Of a stretch of 64,000 bases of DNA, positions 56,357-64,000 are shown one piece after another; the first letter of the stretch is position 1; each line of letters begins with the position of its first letter. The stretch is taken from assembly GCF_943733665.1 (NCBI RefSeq), contig NZ_OX030782.1, positions 4,264,501 to 4,328,500 on the forward strand. The letters are read 5' to 3'. The notes below the pieces were generated by a model. That model had not been told where the DNA came from. It ran no database searches and saw only the letters and a list, made by a program, of their open reading frames with translations. The translations under genes were made by a program, and so were the position numbers. This DNA is from Aquimarina sp. Aq107. Lineage in GTDB: Bacteria > Bacteroidota > Bacteroidia > Flavobacteriales > Flavobacteriaceae.

Positions 56357-56557
56357 ATGAAGTACTTTATTTACGCCTTAATCGTGATAGCCATTTCTTT
56401 GATTATTTATAATGCTACAGTTTTAGATTTTAGCAATATTCTGCAAGGAGATAGCAAAACAGCATTAATCAGTATTCTAGGTTCGGCATGTGTAGTTGTA
56501 TTGCTTACGATACTTTTGGTTTCGAGAGCTATACAGCAAAAACACAAAAATGGATAG
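56357..56557 (+). CDS. Small two-TM protein coupled to MarC-family gene
   Basis: 66 aa, TM helices at about 4-24 and 37-58 and a basic tail (RAIQQKHKNG). Its ATG follows the MarC stop codon with no gap, so it is translationally coupled. No family recognised. Confidence 0.65.
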   Translation: MKYFIYALIVIAISLIIYNATVLDFSNILQGDSKTALISILGSACVVVLLTILLVSRAIQQKHKNG

Positions 56558-56563
56558 AATTTT

Positions 56564-56878
56564 TTAAGCTATAAATGTTACAAGAAAACAAGCAATGATT
56601 ACTGGTGGTAATGAAATTACCGCCAGAATCATAAAAAGATTATGTAGTTTTCTAAAAATCAATGCTTTCTTTAATGACTTCTTTAGTTTCATATCTTCTG
56701 TACTCTCGATATGTTCTCTAATTAAATCACCTGATACGTAAGAAGAATCTACCAAAATCTCATTATCCAAAAATAATGATGCACTATTATCCAACAACCG
56801 AAACCCTACTGCCACAATAAAGAAAAAAAGTGGAGAACAAAGCGCAATTGCTAATAAGTATTCTTTTAATTCAGGCAT
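56564..56878 (-). CDS. Two-TM membrane protein, paralogue A
   Basis: 104 aa. TM helices at about 8-28 and 81-103; between them lies a helical, charged loop (STEDMKLKKSLKKALIFRKLHNLF). Paralogue of the gene 49 bases upstream: NSAS, VDSSYVSGDL, KKSLKKALxxRKLHxLF positions match. Function unknown. Convergent with the MarC/66-aa gene pair, 6 bases apart. Confidence 0.65.
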   Translation of the reverse strand: MPELKEYLLAIALCSPLFFFIVAVGFRLLDNSASLFLDNEILVDSSYVSGDLIREHIESTEDMKLKKSLKKALIFRKLHNLFMILAVISLPPVIIACFLVTFIA

Positions 56879-56927
56879 ATTTGGGGTCTAGATAAGATTT
56901 TAACGTCTTTTTCTGTTTTTAAAAATA

Positions 56928-57215
56928 TCATTTAAATGTTAATATCACCAGAAAAACTCCAGATATTAATGAAAACATTATAAATAGTTGGTGTAATTTT
57001 CTTAACACTAAAGCTTTCTTCAGTGATTTCTTAAACCTAATATCTGATGTACTTTTTATATGTCTTTTTAGCAATGAAGTGGCTGGATAAGATGATTGTA
57101 CAAAAATCCCATGACTTAATAAAATAGCTGCACTATTATTGATCAATGTAATTACAGCTGCTACTAAGAAAAAACAGAAACAAGAAATTGCTAAAAAACC
57201 AGGTAATGATTCCAT
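56928..57215 (-). CDS. Two-TM membrane protein, paralogue B
   Basis: 95 aa, TM helices at about 7-28 and 74-93, and the same central motif (KRHIKSTSDIRFKKSLKKAL). It lies 21 bases after the S41 protease stop codon on the same strand, so it may be co-transcribed with that gene. Function unknown. Confidence 0.65.
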   Translation of the reverse strand: MESLPGFLAISCFCFFLVAAVITLINNSAAILLSHGIFVQSSYPATSLLKRHIKSTSDIRFKKSLKKALVLRKLHQLFIMFSLISGVFLVILTFK

Positions 57216-57236
57216 TTCTATATTGGATTTAAGGTT

Positions 57237-58814
57237 TTAATCAGAAATAGATAAAACTTTTTGAATCATTTTATCATCTTCATTAATGATTTTTTCAAAT
57301 TCACTAGTCCCAAATAGTTGTTGGGCCATAATAGCTTTTAAATATTTCTTTAATTGTTCTCGATAATTTTTTAGATTAATATCTATTCCATTTTTTCTTG
57401 TATACACAAGAAATCCATCTGCAAAATCATCGTCTATTTTTATTTCTTCTTTGAATTGCTCTTCCGTCAATTCATTATAAAATGCTCTCTTTTTGTCCAA
57501 TTCTTCGAATATATACCCTCCCATTCTTCCTGATCTAAGCATATAATCCAAAGTTTCTCCTACTCTTGTAGTATCCTTGCTAACAAAAATATCAGGTATA
57601 ATTCCGCCACCGCCATATACCGTTTTACCTCCTGGAGTCTTAAATTTCAAAGAATCTGCAACCTGTATACTATCTGCATTCTGTAATTCTCCGTTTTTAT
57701 ATCTTTCTAAATATTCATTAAAATACTCTTTATTACCATTTTCATACGGTTTCTGAATTGATCGCCCAGTAGGTGTGTAATATCTAGAAATTGTCAATCG
57801 AATTGCACTACCGTCTCCTAACGCCATTTCTCTTTGCACCAAACCTTTACCATAAGAACGTCGCCCTACAATAGTCCCTCTATCATTGTCTTGTATTGCA
57901 CCAGCAAAAATCTCACTAGCAGAAGCAGAATTTTCATTAATTAACACGTAAACATTTCCTTTCTCAAAACTTCCATTACGTGTGGCGTAATTATTTTCAA
58001 TCGCTCCTTTTTTATTCTTAGTAAACATAATCAATTCATCATCCTGCAAAAACTCATCAGCCATTTTTAATGCTGGAGCAATAAAACCTCCTCCATTATC
58101 TCTAAGATCTACAACTAAATTATCTGCCCCAAGATCTTGTAAAGAATCTAGTGCTTGTTTAAATTCTTTATAGGTTGTCTCTGCAAAACGGTTCACTTTT
58201 ATATATCCTAACTTATCTTTTAACATATAACTAGCATCCACACTTCTCAATGGTACACGACCACGTTTTACCACTACATCAAATATACCAGTACCTTTTC
58301 TATAAACTTTTAATTGTACTTGACTATTTAGTTCTCCTTTTAATTTATCTGCCAATCCATCTCTTCGCAGACGTTCTCCATACAGCGTATCTTGATCCGC
58401 CATAAGGATTCTATCTCCAGCCAAAATTCCTGATCGCTCACTAGGGCCGCCTTTAATCGTATTAATAACAGAAATAGTATCTCTATATGGGTAGTAACTC
58501 ACACCAATCCCAATAAAATCTCCTTGCATACTTTCTGTAATACCTTCTAACTCTTCTGGAGGAATATAAACTGAATGTGGGTCAAGGTTTTCGAGGATTC
58601 TATTTACTGTTACATCGACAATACTATCTGTATTGATTTCATCAACATATTCGTAATCGATATAATCTATAAGTCTATTTAGTTTTTCCTTTTTGGCATT
58701 GTAGGAAAATAGCTTAGCAGATGGATTGCTAAAATTGAGTTTACTTCCTAAAAAAACTCCCGCTCCCATCGCCAAACCAATAAATAATGGCAAGTATTTT
58801 TTTGAATAACCCAT
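57237..58814 (-). CDS. S41 C-terminal processing peptidase
   Basis: 525 aa. An N-terminal membrane anchor (about 4-22), a PDZ domain (about 85-170, ending VVVKRGRVPL), then the S41 catalytic domain. Its catalytic Ser lies in NENSASASEIF near 300 and Lys in RRSYGKGLVQ near 325. The PDZ domain selects C-terminal tails of periplasmic substrates. The last 150 residues are polar. Typical of tail-specific proteases that process or degrade periplasmic proteins. Its ATG overlaps the stop codon of the deaminase gene by one base, so these two are translationally coupled. Confidence 0.92.
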   Translation of the reverse strand: MGYSKKYLPLFIGLAMGAGVFLGSKLNFSNPSAKLFSYNAKKEKLNRLIDYIDYEYVDEINTDSIVDVTVNRILENLDPHSVYIPPEELEGITESMQGDFIGIGVSYYPYRDTISVINTIKGGPSERSGILAGDRILMADQDTLYGERLRRDGLADKLKGELNSQVQLKVYRKGTGIFDVVVKRGRVPLRSVDASYMLKDKLGYIKVNRFAETTYKEFKQALDSLQDLGADNLVVDLRDNGGGFIAPALKMADEFLQDDELIMFTKNKKGAIENNYATRNGSFEKGNVYVLINENSASASEIFAGAIQDNDRGTIVGRRSYGKGLVQREMALGDGSAIRLTISRYYTPTGRSIQKPYENGNKEYFNEYLERYKNGELQNADSIQVADSLKFKTPGGKTVYGGGGIIPDIFVSKDTTRVGETLDYMLRSGRMGGYIFEELDKKRAFYNELTEEQFKEEIKIDDDFADGFLVYTRKNGIDINLKNYREQLKKYLKAIMAQQLFGTSEFEKIINEDDKMIQKVLSISD

Positions 58815-59245
58815 TAATCGTCTAAATCAGTAATCTTTTCTATTTCTACACCCGCTTTTTCTAAAAACAAAAGCCCAGAATTATCCTTATAGGCATTTTG
58901 ATAAACAATTCTTTTTATTCCCGCCTGATGAATTAACTTACTACATTCTTTGCAAGGAGAAAGTGTAATATATAACGTAGCTCCTTTACAAGATTGTGTT
59001 GAAGAAGCAACTTTTAAAATTGCATTTGCTTCTGCATGTAACACATACCATTTCGTATATCCCTCTTCATCCTCACAAGGATTTTCGAAACCAGTTGGAG
59101 TTCCATTAAATCCATCAGAAATAATCATTCTATCCTTTACAATAACCGCACCAACTTTTTTTCTCTCACAATGAGATAACTTCCCCCATTCTCTTGCTAT
59201 TCTAAGATAGGCCTTATCATATTTTAATTGCTTATTTTGGGGCAT
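58814..59245 (-). CDS. dCMP deaminase-type zinc deaminase
   Basis: 143 aa, cytidine/deoxycytidylate deaminase superfamily. Zinc site HAEANAI (about 70) and PCKECSKLI (about 98). The initial CERKKVGAVIVKDRMIISDGFNGTPTGFENPC stretch fits dCMP deaminase or ComE-like proteins, which carry an additional Cys set. It would convert dCMP to dUMP for dTTP synthesis. First gene of the deaminase - S41 - small TM protein run. Confidence 0.87.
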   Translation of the reverse strand: MPQNKQLKYDKAYLRIAREWGKLSHCERKKVGAVIVKDRMIISDGFNGTPTGFENPCEDEEGYTKWYVLHAEANAILKVASSTQSCKGATLYITLSPCKECSKLIHQAGIKRIVYQNAYKDNSGLLFLEKAGVEIEKITDLDD

Positions 59246-59330
59246 ATATATAAATTGGATAGTACTTATTATTAATAAAGTACGAATATATTATGACTAT
59301 GTGTCAAATACAACCCTAATTGATAATTAA

Positions 59331-59915
59331 TTACCATATTTTACTTGAAATTATCATAGGGATTACCATCCCAATTACTATAGAAGAAACTACCAATATC
59401 CAATCGCGTTTAGAAAATCTAAAAATTGTTTGAACAAGGAAACTAATAATCAGAACTATTAGTACTACAATAATTTGAGAAACTTCAATACCAAGAGCAA
59501 ATTCTAATATTGACAGAGCTTTATAATCACTAGCACTGCTAATCATATCAAAATAACTTGAAAAACCTAGTCCATGAATAAGCCCAAAAAATGCAGTGGT
59601 TGCATATAACACACCTATTTTATCTTGTTTAGTTGTATTCTTTGCTGTAAACACATTAAATAAAGCGGTTATTAATATGGTAATCGGGATCAAAAATTCA
59701 ACCAATTTTGAATTTACAGAAACTATATCATAAACAGCTAAAAATAAAGAAACGGTATGACCTAAAGTAAATAACGTAACTAAGGTTAATATTCTTTTCC
59801 AGTCATCAAAAGTATAAGCAATAATAAGAACTATAAAAAATAAGACATGATCATATGCTTGCCAATCTAAAACGTGAAAGAAACCTTCTTTAAAAAAGTA
59901 TAAAAACTCTGACAT
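59331..59915 (-). CDS. HupE/UreJ-like membrane protein
   Basis: 194 aa with six hydrophobic helices. HupE/UreJ features: FFHVLDWQAYDHVLFF near 13 (His, Asp and His) and LGHTVSLF near 47, GLIHGLGFSS near 112. The His/Asp residues inside helices suggest a metal (nickel or cobalt) transporter, but no hydrogenase or urease gene is nearby, so metal uptake is unproven. Single gene. Confidence 0.8.
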   Translation of the reverse strand: MSEFLYFFKEGFFHVLDWQAYDHVLFFIVLIIAYTFDDWKRILTLVTLFTLGHTVSLFLAVYDIVSVNSKLVEFLIPITILITALFNVFTAKNTTKQDKIGVLYATTAFFGLIHGLGFSSYFDMISSASDYKALSILEFALGIEVSQIIVVLIVLIISFLVQTIFRFSKRDWILVVSSIVIGMVIPMIISSKIW

Positions 59916-60130
59916 AAATTTGTGTTTTGAGGTTGCGTAATGTACAATTAAAATGAAGAATGTAGAAGTTTTGTAGGAACTCTTATAAAAATTTTAGGAT
60001 TATTAACCTTTTAAAGGGATTGAATCACCCTTTGTCGAATTTTTAGCATTCTTACATATTGTATTAAGCTATCAAAAGCATAAATCATTAATTTTAAGAT
60101 TTACAAATCACTAATTTAAAAAACTTGTAT

Positions 60131-60946
60131 ATGGATATTCAAAAATGGTTAGATAAAGGTATTGAATTTATCGTTGATTTTGGACCAAAGGTAATAGGTG
60201 CTATTCTGATCTGGATCATAGGTTCCTGGGTCATAAAAAAACTAATGAAAGGTATTTCTAAAGTAATGGAGGTTAGACAATATGATGAAAGCCTTCAAAA
60301 ATTCCTGACTAATCTTTTAGGTTGGATTCTAAAAATTATATTAATACTTGCTGTGCTTGGTACGGTTGGGGTAGAAACTACTTCTTTTGCAGCAATACTC
60401 GCCGCAGCTGGTTTAGCAGTTGGCTTAGCTTTACAAGGGTCTTTAGCAAATTTTGCGGGTGGTGTACTCATTATGATCTTTAAGCCATTTAAAATTGGTG
60501 ATTTAATAGAAGCCCAAGGTGTTCTTGGAGTCGTAAAAGAGATTGAAATTTTTACCACAAAATTATCAACTCCAGATAATAAAGAAGCGATCGTTCCTAA
60601 TGGAACTTTGTCGAACGGAAATATTATCAATTACACCTCTCAAGGAACACTAAGAGTAGATCTTAACATTGGAATTGGATATGGAGATGATATCAAAAAA
60701 GCAAAAGATGTTATTATGAAAGTTCTTACTGATAATCCAAAAGTTTTAAAAGATCCAGCTCCTACTGTTGCGGTTAGCGAACTTGGAGATAATGCTATTA
60801 ACCTTGTAGTAAGACCACAAGCGAATGTTGCAGATTATTGGGATGTTTACTTTAGTGCGCTAGAGGATTCTAAAAATGCATTAGATGCTGCAGGGATATC
60901 AATTCCTTACCCACAAAGAGATGTACATATTCATAATGTAAAATAA
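60131..60946 (+). CDS. MscS-family small-conductance mechanosensitive channel
   Basis: 271 aa from the ATG at 60131 (the frame is open to a TTG at 60125). Three TM helices: about 16-36, 60-80 and the pore-lining TM3 near 85-110 with AAAGLAVGLALQGSLANFAGG. Then the cytoplasmic beta domain (FKIGDLIEAQGVLGVVKEI, NGTLSNGNIINYT) and alpha-beta domain. Releases solutes under hypo-osmotic stress. Size and pore motif are standard. Own terminator. Confidence 0.93.
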   Translation: MDIQKWLDKGIEFIVDFGPKVIGAILIWIIGSWVIKKLMKGISKVMEVRQYDESLQKFLTNLLGWILKIILILAVLGTVGVETTSFAAILAAAGLAVGLALQGSLANFAGGVLIMIFKPFKIGDLIEAQGVLGVVKEIEIFTTKLSTPDNKEAIVPNGTLSNGNIINYTSQGTLRVDLNIGIGYGDDIKKAKDVIMKVLTDNPKVLKDPAPTVAVSELGDNAINLVVRPQANVADYWDVYFSALEDSKNALDAAGISIPYPQRDVHIHNVK

Positions 60947-60970
60947 TATTTACATAAATAAAGTATAACA

Positions 60971-60997
60971 AGGTCTCATAATTTGAGGCCTTTTTTT
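60971..60997 (+). terminator. Rho-independent terminator of the MscS gene
   Basis: Arms aggtctca (60971-60978) and tgaggcct (60984-60991) pair with one U-G wobble around a 5-base loop, then seven T. Confidence 0.85.
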
Positions 60998-61168
60998 ATC
61001 AAAAAAATAAAGAGAAATTCAATCTAACCATTTATAAACTTTACTTTACTTCTTTATCGAGAAAATAATATTATAGAAATTGAACAATTCATTACCCAAA
61101 AAAAAATCTTTGAATACCTTACGGTAGTTATATTGCAACTATGTTTTAATTCAAACTAGCTAGGGAAC

Positions 61169-62578
61169 ATGAAAGCAACTTCTACCTTTATCCATAATGA
61201 CTTTTTATTACAAAATGAATTTTCAAGAATTCTTTATCATTCTTATGCCAAAGATCTACCTATTATAGACTATCATAATCATTTATCTCCAAAAGACATT
61301 TGTGAAAACAAAAAATTCAAGACCATTGGTGAAGTTTGGTTAGAAGGAGATCATTATAAATGGCGTGCTATGCGAACATTAGGTATTGATGAAATGTATA
61401 TTACAGGTAAAGCTAGTGATAAAGATAAATTCCTGAAGTGGTCAGAGACAGTTCCTTACAGTATTAGAAACCCCTTGTTTCACTGGACACACATGGAGCT
61501 TATGAAGCATTTTTCTATCTCTGAATTATTATCCCCAGAAACAGCTGAGAAAATTTACGCATCAGCCAATGAACAATTACAAAGTTCCAGTCACTCCGTA
61601 CAAGGATTATTAAAGATGAATAATGTGGAGGTAGTTTGCACCACAGATGATCCTGTTGATTCTCTAAGCTTTCACAATTCATATGCTATCCAAGAAAAGG
61701 TAATGAAATTACTTCCAACTTTCAGGCCTGATAAATCATATGCAGTAGAAAATAACGAAAGTTATTTGGAGTATCTTAATGAGTTAGAGATCAAATCCAA
61801 CACCCAAATTAAAAACTTTGAAGATCTCTTAGCTGCACTCGAAAATAGAATTGATTACTTTCATAAGATTGGTTGTAGATTATCTGATCATGGATTAGAG
61901 AACTTATTTCACTTTAAGAAAGGAAGCTATAATATAGAACATATTTTCAAAAAAATTAAAGCTAAAAAAGTCTTAGAGATTAAGGAAATTAATTATTTCA
62001 AGTTTGAAGTTTTATATTTCTTAAGCACCTGTTATCATAAACGAGGATGGGTACAACAATACCATCTAGGCGCAATTAGAAATAATAATAAGAGACTTCT
62101 AAAAAAACTTGGTCCTGATACGGGGTTTGATTCTATTGGTGATTACTCCCAAGCCAAAAATTTAAGTGGATTTTTAAATTCTTTGGATACAACAGATCAA
62201 CTTGCAAAAACTATTTTATATAACTTAAACCCATCAGGCAATGAGGTTTTTGCTTCTATGGTTGGTAATTTTAATGATGGTACTATCAAAGGAAAAGTTC
62301 AATATGGTGCAGCATGGTGGTTCCTAGATCAAAAAGATGGAATGGAAAAACATTTAAACACTTTATCTAATCTAGGTATGCTTAGTTGTTTTGTAGGCAT
62401 GTTGACTGATTCTAGAAGTTTTTTATCTTTTCCAAGACACGATTATTTTAGGCGTATTCTCTGCAATTTAATTGGAGATGATGTAAAAAATGGGATATTA
62501 CCTAAAGATGAAAAATGGTTAGGAAAAATTGTTTCCGACATTTGTTACCATAATGCTAAAACGTATTTCCCTTTTTAA
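61169..62578 (+). CDS. uxaC: Glucuronate (uronate) isomerase
   Basis: 469-aa amidohydrolase-fold enzyme isomerising D-glucuronate to D-fructuronate (and galacturonate to tagaturonate). Landmarks: IIDYHNHLSP near 31 (metal His pair), RAMRTLGIDE, VVCTTDDPVDSL near 153, and SDHGLENL with CRL near 235. Normal length. It is the only uronate-pathway gene seen; UxaB/UxuA partners are outside the window. Convergent with the GH2 gene at 62652, separated by 73 bases with no convincing terminator. Confidence 0.94.
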   Translation: MKATSTFIHNDFLLQNEFSRILYHSYAKDLPIIDYHNHLSPKDICENKKFKTIGEVWLEGDHYKWRAMRTLGIDEMYITGKASDKDKFLKWSETVPYSIRNPLFHWTHMELMKHFSISELLSPETAEKIYASANEQLQSSSHSVQGLLKMNNVEVVCTTDDPVDSLSFHNSYAIQEKVMKLLPTFRPDKSYAVENNESYLEYLNELEIKSNTQIKNFEDLLAALENRIDYFHKIGCRLSDHGLENLFHFKKGSYNIEHIFKKIKAKKVLEIKEINYFKFEVLYFLSTCYHKRGWVQQYHLGAIRNNNKRLLKKLGPDTGFDSIGDYSQAKNLSGFLNSLDTTDQLAKTILYNLNPSGNEVFASMVGNFNDGTIKGKVQYGAAWWFLDQKDGMEKHLNTLSNLGMLSCFVGMLTDSRSFLSFPRHDYFRRILCNLIGDDVKNGILPKDEKWLGKIVSDICYHNAKTYFPF

Positions 62579-62651
62579 AAAACAATAGAGGAGATATCAT
62601 AAGACACCTCCCCTAAAAACAATTCAAAAACTAACAAAATGTGAACTCTAA

Positions 62652-64000
62652 TTATCTCTTTGATATAGTTAAATATGTTCCTTTAAAACTTTGATTTAAC
62701 ACCATCATTTCAATAGTAGAGTTTTCTTTATTCGGGACCACTTCAATTTGTGCCTTTCCATTAGACATTTTAATGGATTCACTGCCCATTGGTGTGCCTA
62801 GATATTTCTTATTTACTCCTCCGGATAAGCATTGAAAATAGACTCTCTCTTCATAATCTAAACATCTCAATCCCTCTTTATCCTTTGCAATAGCAGTAAT
62901 TAAATAATTACCATTTTTTAATTCTTTATAAGAAAGTGATAACGACTTAGCTACATCATTTTTCTTATACCTATAGTCTACTTTAAGACTATCTGTGACT
63001 TTTTTATCATCTTTATATCCAATTGCTTTTAGCTGGTTAGTACCTTCTTTAAAAAGTAGGTCCCAGGTTAATCCAGAAGCTGGAAATTTATTAATATCCT
63101 TTTTCTTTTGTCCTAGAGATTTTCCTTCAAAAAACAATTCTACTGTATCACAGTTACTAAATACATTTATGGTCCGTGAGGTATCTTTAGGCCCTTGTCT
63201 TTCTGTCCAGGTATGAGATTCTATATATACAAATGGATCCTTTGCCCAATAACTCTTAAAAACGTAATATGCATCTTTAGGGTTCCCTTCTCTATCCATA
63301 ATCCCTTTTTGATTAACATAAGGAATATCATTTTCTGGTCTTAACGGTGTTCCAAAATCTTTAAACGCCCATTGTACATTACCTACAAAAGATGGATTAG
63401 TTTCTGCTATCTTTAAATGCCAATCAAAAAGATCTACAATATAATTCTCGCTCCAATCACCTATTTTGGCAATATTAGTAACAGAAGTTTGTGTAATAGC
63501 TTCTGTCCATCCATCCGGATCCATAGCTCCACTGCCGTCTATTGGGTTTTCTGTATGTCTCCCATAATGACTAGACCCTCCATATTCTGCATGGAGAAAA
63601 TGATCGTATTCTTTTATGTATTTTTTTAAAGCTTTTTCGTAGGTAGTATAGCTGCCAGAATACCAACCAGACCATATAGATGGTGAAAATACATCTACTA
63701 TATCTGATCCAGAATAATATTTACGAATAGCAGTTTTTCTTGTTGGATCTAATGTGGATGATAGTATATTTAATTCTTTTAAAAATTCATTTAATTCCTT
63801 TTCATTATCTCCATTCTTAAAATCCGGTAGCCAATAAATTTCATTACCTAACGACCATATAATAATACTTGGATGATTATAGTTCTGATTGATAATTTCA
63901 GATAACATGTTTTTGGTATTGATCTTCCAATTTTCATTTCCAATTCCTCCTCTACACCAAGGTAATTCATCCCAAACTAAAATCCCTAACTCATCGCACA
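62652..64000 (-). CDS. GH2 glycosidase (beta-galactosidase/beta-glucuronidase type), 5' end beyond window
   Basis: The frame stays open past the ATG at 63908 to the window edge; upstream residues (CDELGILVWDELPWCRGG) are typical GH2 catalytic-domain sequence, so the start lies beyond 64000. Visible: acid/base Glu in IIIWSLGNE and probable nucleophile Glu in FLHAEYGGS. The C-terminal half resembles DUF4982 (TINVFSNCDTVELFFEGKSLG) followed by another beta domain (LSLSYKELKNGNYLITAIAKDKEG). No sorting signal is seen at its C-terminus. Its substrate is not clear; proximity to uxaC favours a uronic-acid-containing glycan, as an inference. Confidence 0.88.
   Translation of the reverse strand, partial: CDELGILVWDELPWCRGGIGNENWKINTKNMLSEIINQNYNHPSIIIWSLGNEIYWLPDFKNGDNEKELNEFLKELNILSSTLDPTRKTAIRKYYSGSDIVDVFSPSIWSGWYSGSYTTYEKALKKYIKEYDHFLHAEYGGSSHYGRHTENPIDGSGAMDPDGWTEAITQTSVTNIAKIGDWSENYIVDLFDWHLKIAETNPSFVGNVQWAFKDFGTPLRPENDIPYVNQKGIMDREGNPKDAYYVFKSYWAKDPFVYIESHTWTERQGPKDTSRTINVFSNCDTVELFFEGKSLGQKKKDINKFPASGLTWDLLFKEGTNQLKAIGYKDDKKVTDSLKVDYRYKKNDVAKSLSLSYKELKNGNYLITAIAKDKEGLRCLDYEERVYFQCLSGGVNKKYLGTPMGSESIKMSNGKAQIEVVPNKENSTIEMMVLNQSFKGTYLTISKR

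Noticed and set aside
60013..60033. Hairpin aaaggg / cccttt before mscS
   Set aside because: Only six pairs, no U-tract, and no gene end that needs it.
62580..62625. Possible terminator between uxaC and the GH2 gene
   Set aside because: The gagg/cctc pairing is short and interrupted and has no T-run.

Overview
The window comes from a low-GC member of the Bacteroidota, almost certainly a marine-type Flavobacteriaceae (Aquimarina-like by gene content, which is an inference). The evidence is three secreted enzymes with C-terminal type IX secretion (T9SS) sorting domains, a SusC/SusD pair, many short lipoproteins with a Cys followed by acidic or Ser residues, TAnnTTTG-type -7 promoter boxes, and the near absence of purine-rich ribosome binding sites. 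I see no rRNA, tRNA, CRISPR array, insertion sequence or prophage. Most of the window is core chromosome with small lineage-specific insertions.

Layout. 0-2.6 kb: a T9SS-exported GH9 cellulase. 2.6-11.4 kb: lpxD, the 2-oxoglutarate dehydrogenase genes sucA-sucB, small envelope proteins including two paralogous lipoproteins, and a polyprenyl diphosphate synthase. 11.8-18.6 kb: a TetR-TolC-MFP-RND efflux operon with an inverted-repeat operator at its promoter. 18.9-24.6 kb: a BspA-like surface lipoprotein and a SusD/SusC pair preceded by a perfect 20-bp palindrome. 24.9-31.2 kb: aspS, a ClC channel with an unusual gate, a T9SS alpha-amylase and a cold-shock protein. 31.3-36.0 kb: two paralogous secreted proteins, then an exonuclease / DUF294 / tadA run. 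36.2-43.5 kb: dxs, a T9SS M36 metallopeptidase, a dGTPase and two zinc-ribbon membrane proteins. 43.7-47.5 kb: class Ia ribonucleotide reductase (nrdB, nrdA). 47.9-55.0 kb: an accessory envelope/signalling locus. 55.1-60.9 kb: DUF3109, MarC, small membrane proteins, an S41 protease, a dCMP-type deaminase, HupE/UreJ and MscS. 61.2-64.0 kb: uronate isomerase uxaC facing a GH2 glycosidase that runs off the window.

The most interesting stretch is 47.9-55.0 kb. A sigma-70/ECF factor is split by an 8-adenine run, and its next gene is a one-TM putative anti-sigma protein with TPR-like repeats. These sit between a divergent OmpA-domain protein with a lysine-rich segment and a convergent TPR-CHAT (caspase-like) membrane protein. 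The CHAT gene follows a proline-rich, coiled-coil lipoprotein gene, and an intrinsic-terminator-like hairpin has its U-tract directly against the CHAT start codon. Together this looks like a regulated envelope-sensing or protease system with two possible control points (homopolymer slippage and attenuation). That is an inference from gene order and sequence only.

Metabolically the window suggests a polymer degrader. Cellulase, amylase, M36 peptidase and a GH2 enzyme act outside the cytoplasm, SusCD imports an unknown substrate, and UxaC feeds uronates into central metabolism. Residue positions are by eye and approximate; family assignments rest on motif recognition, not on database searches.
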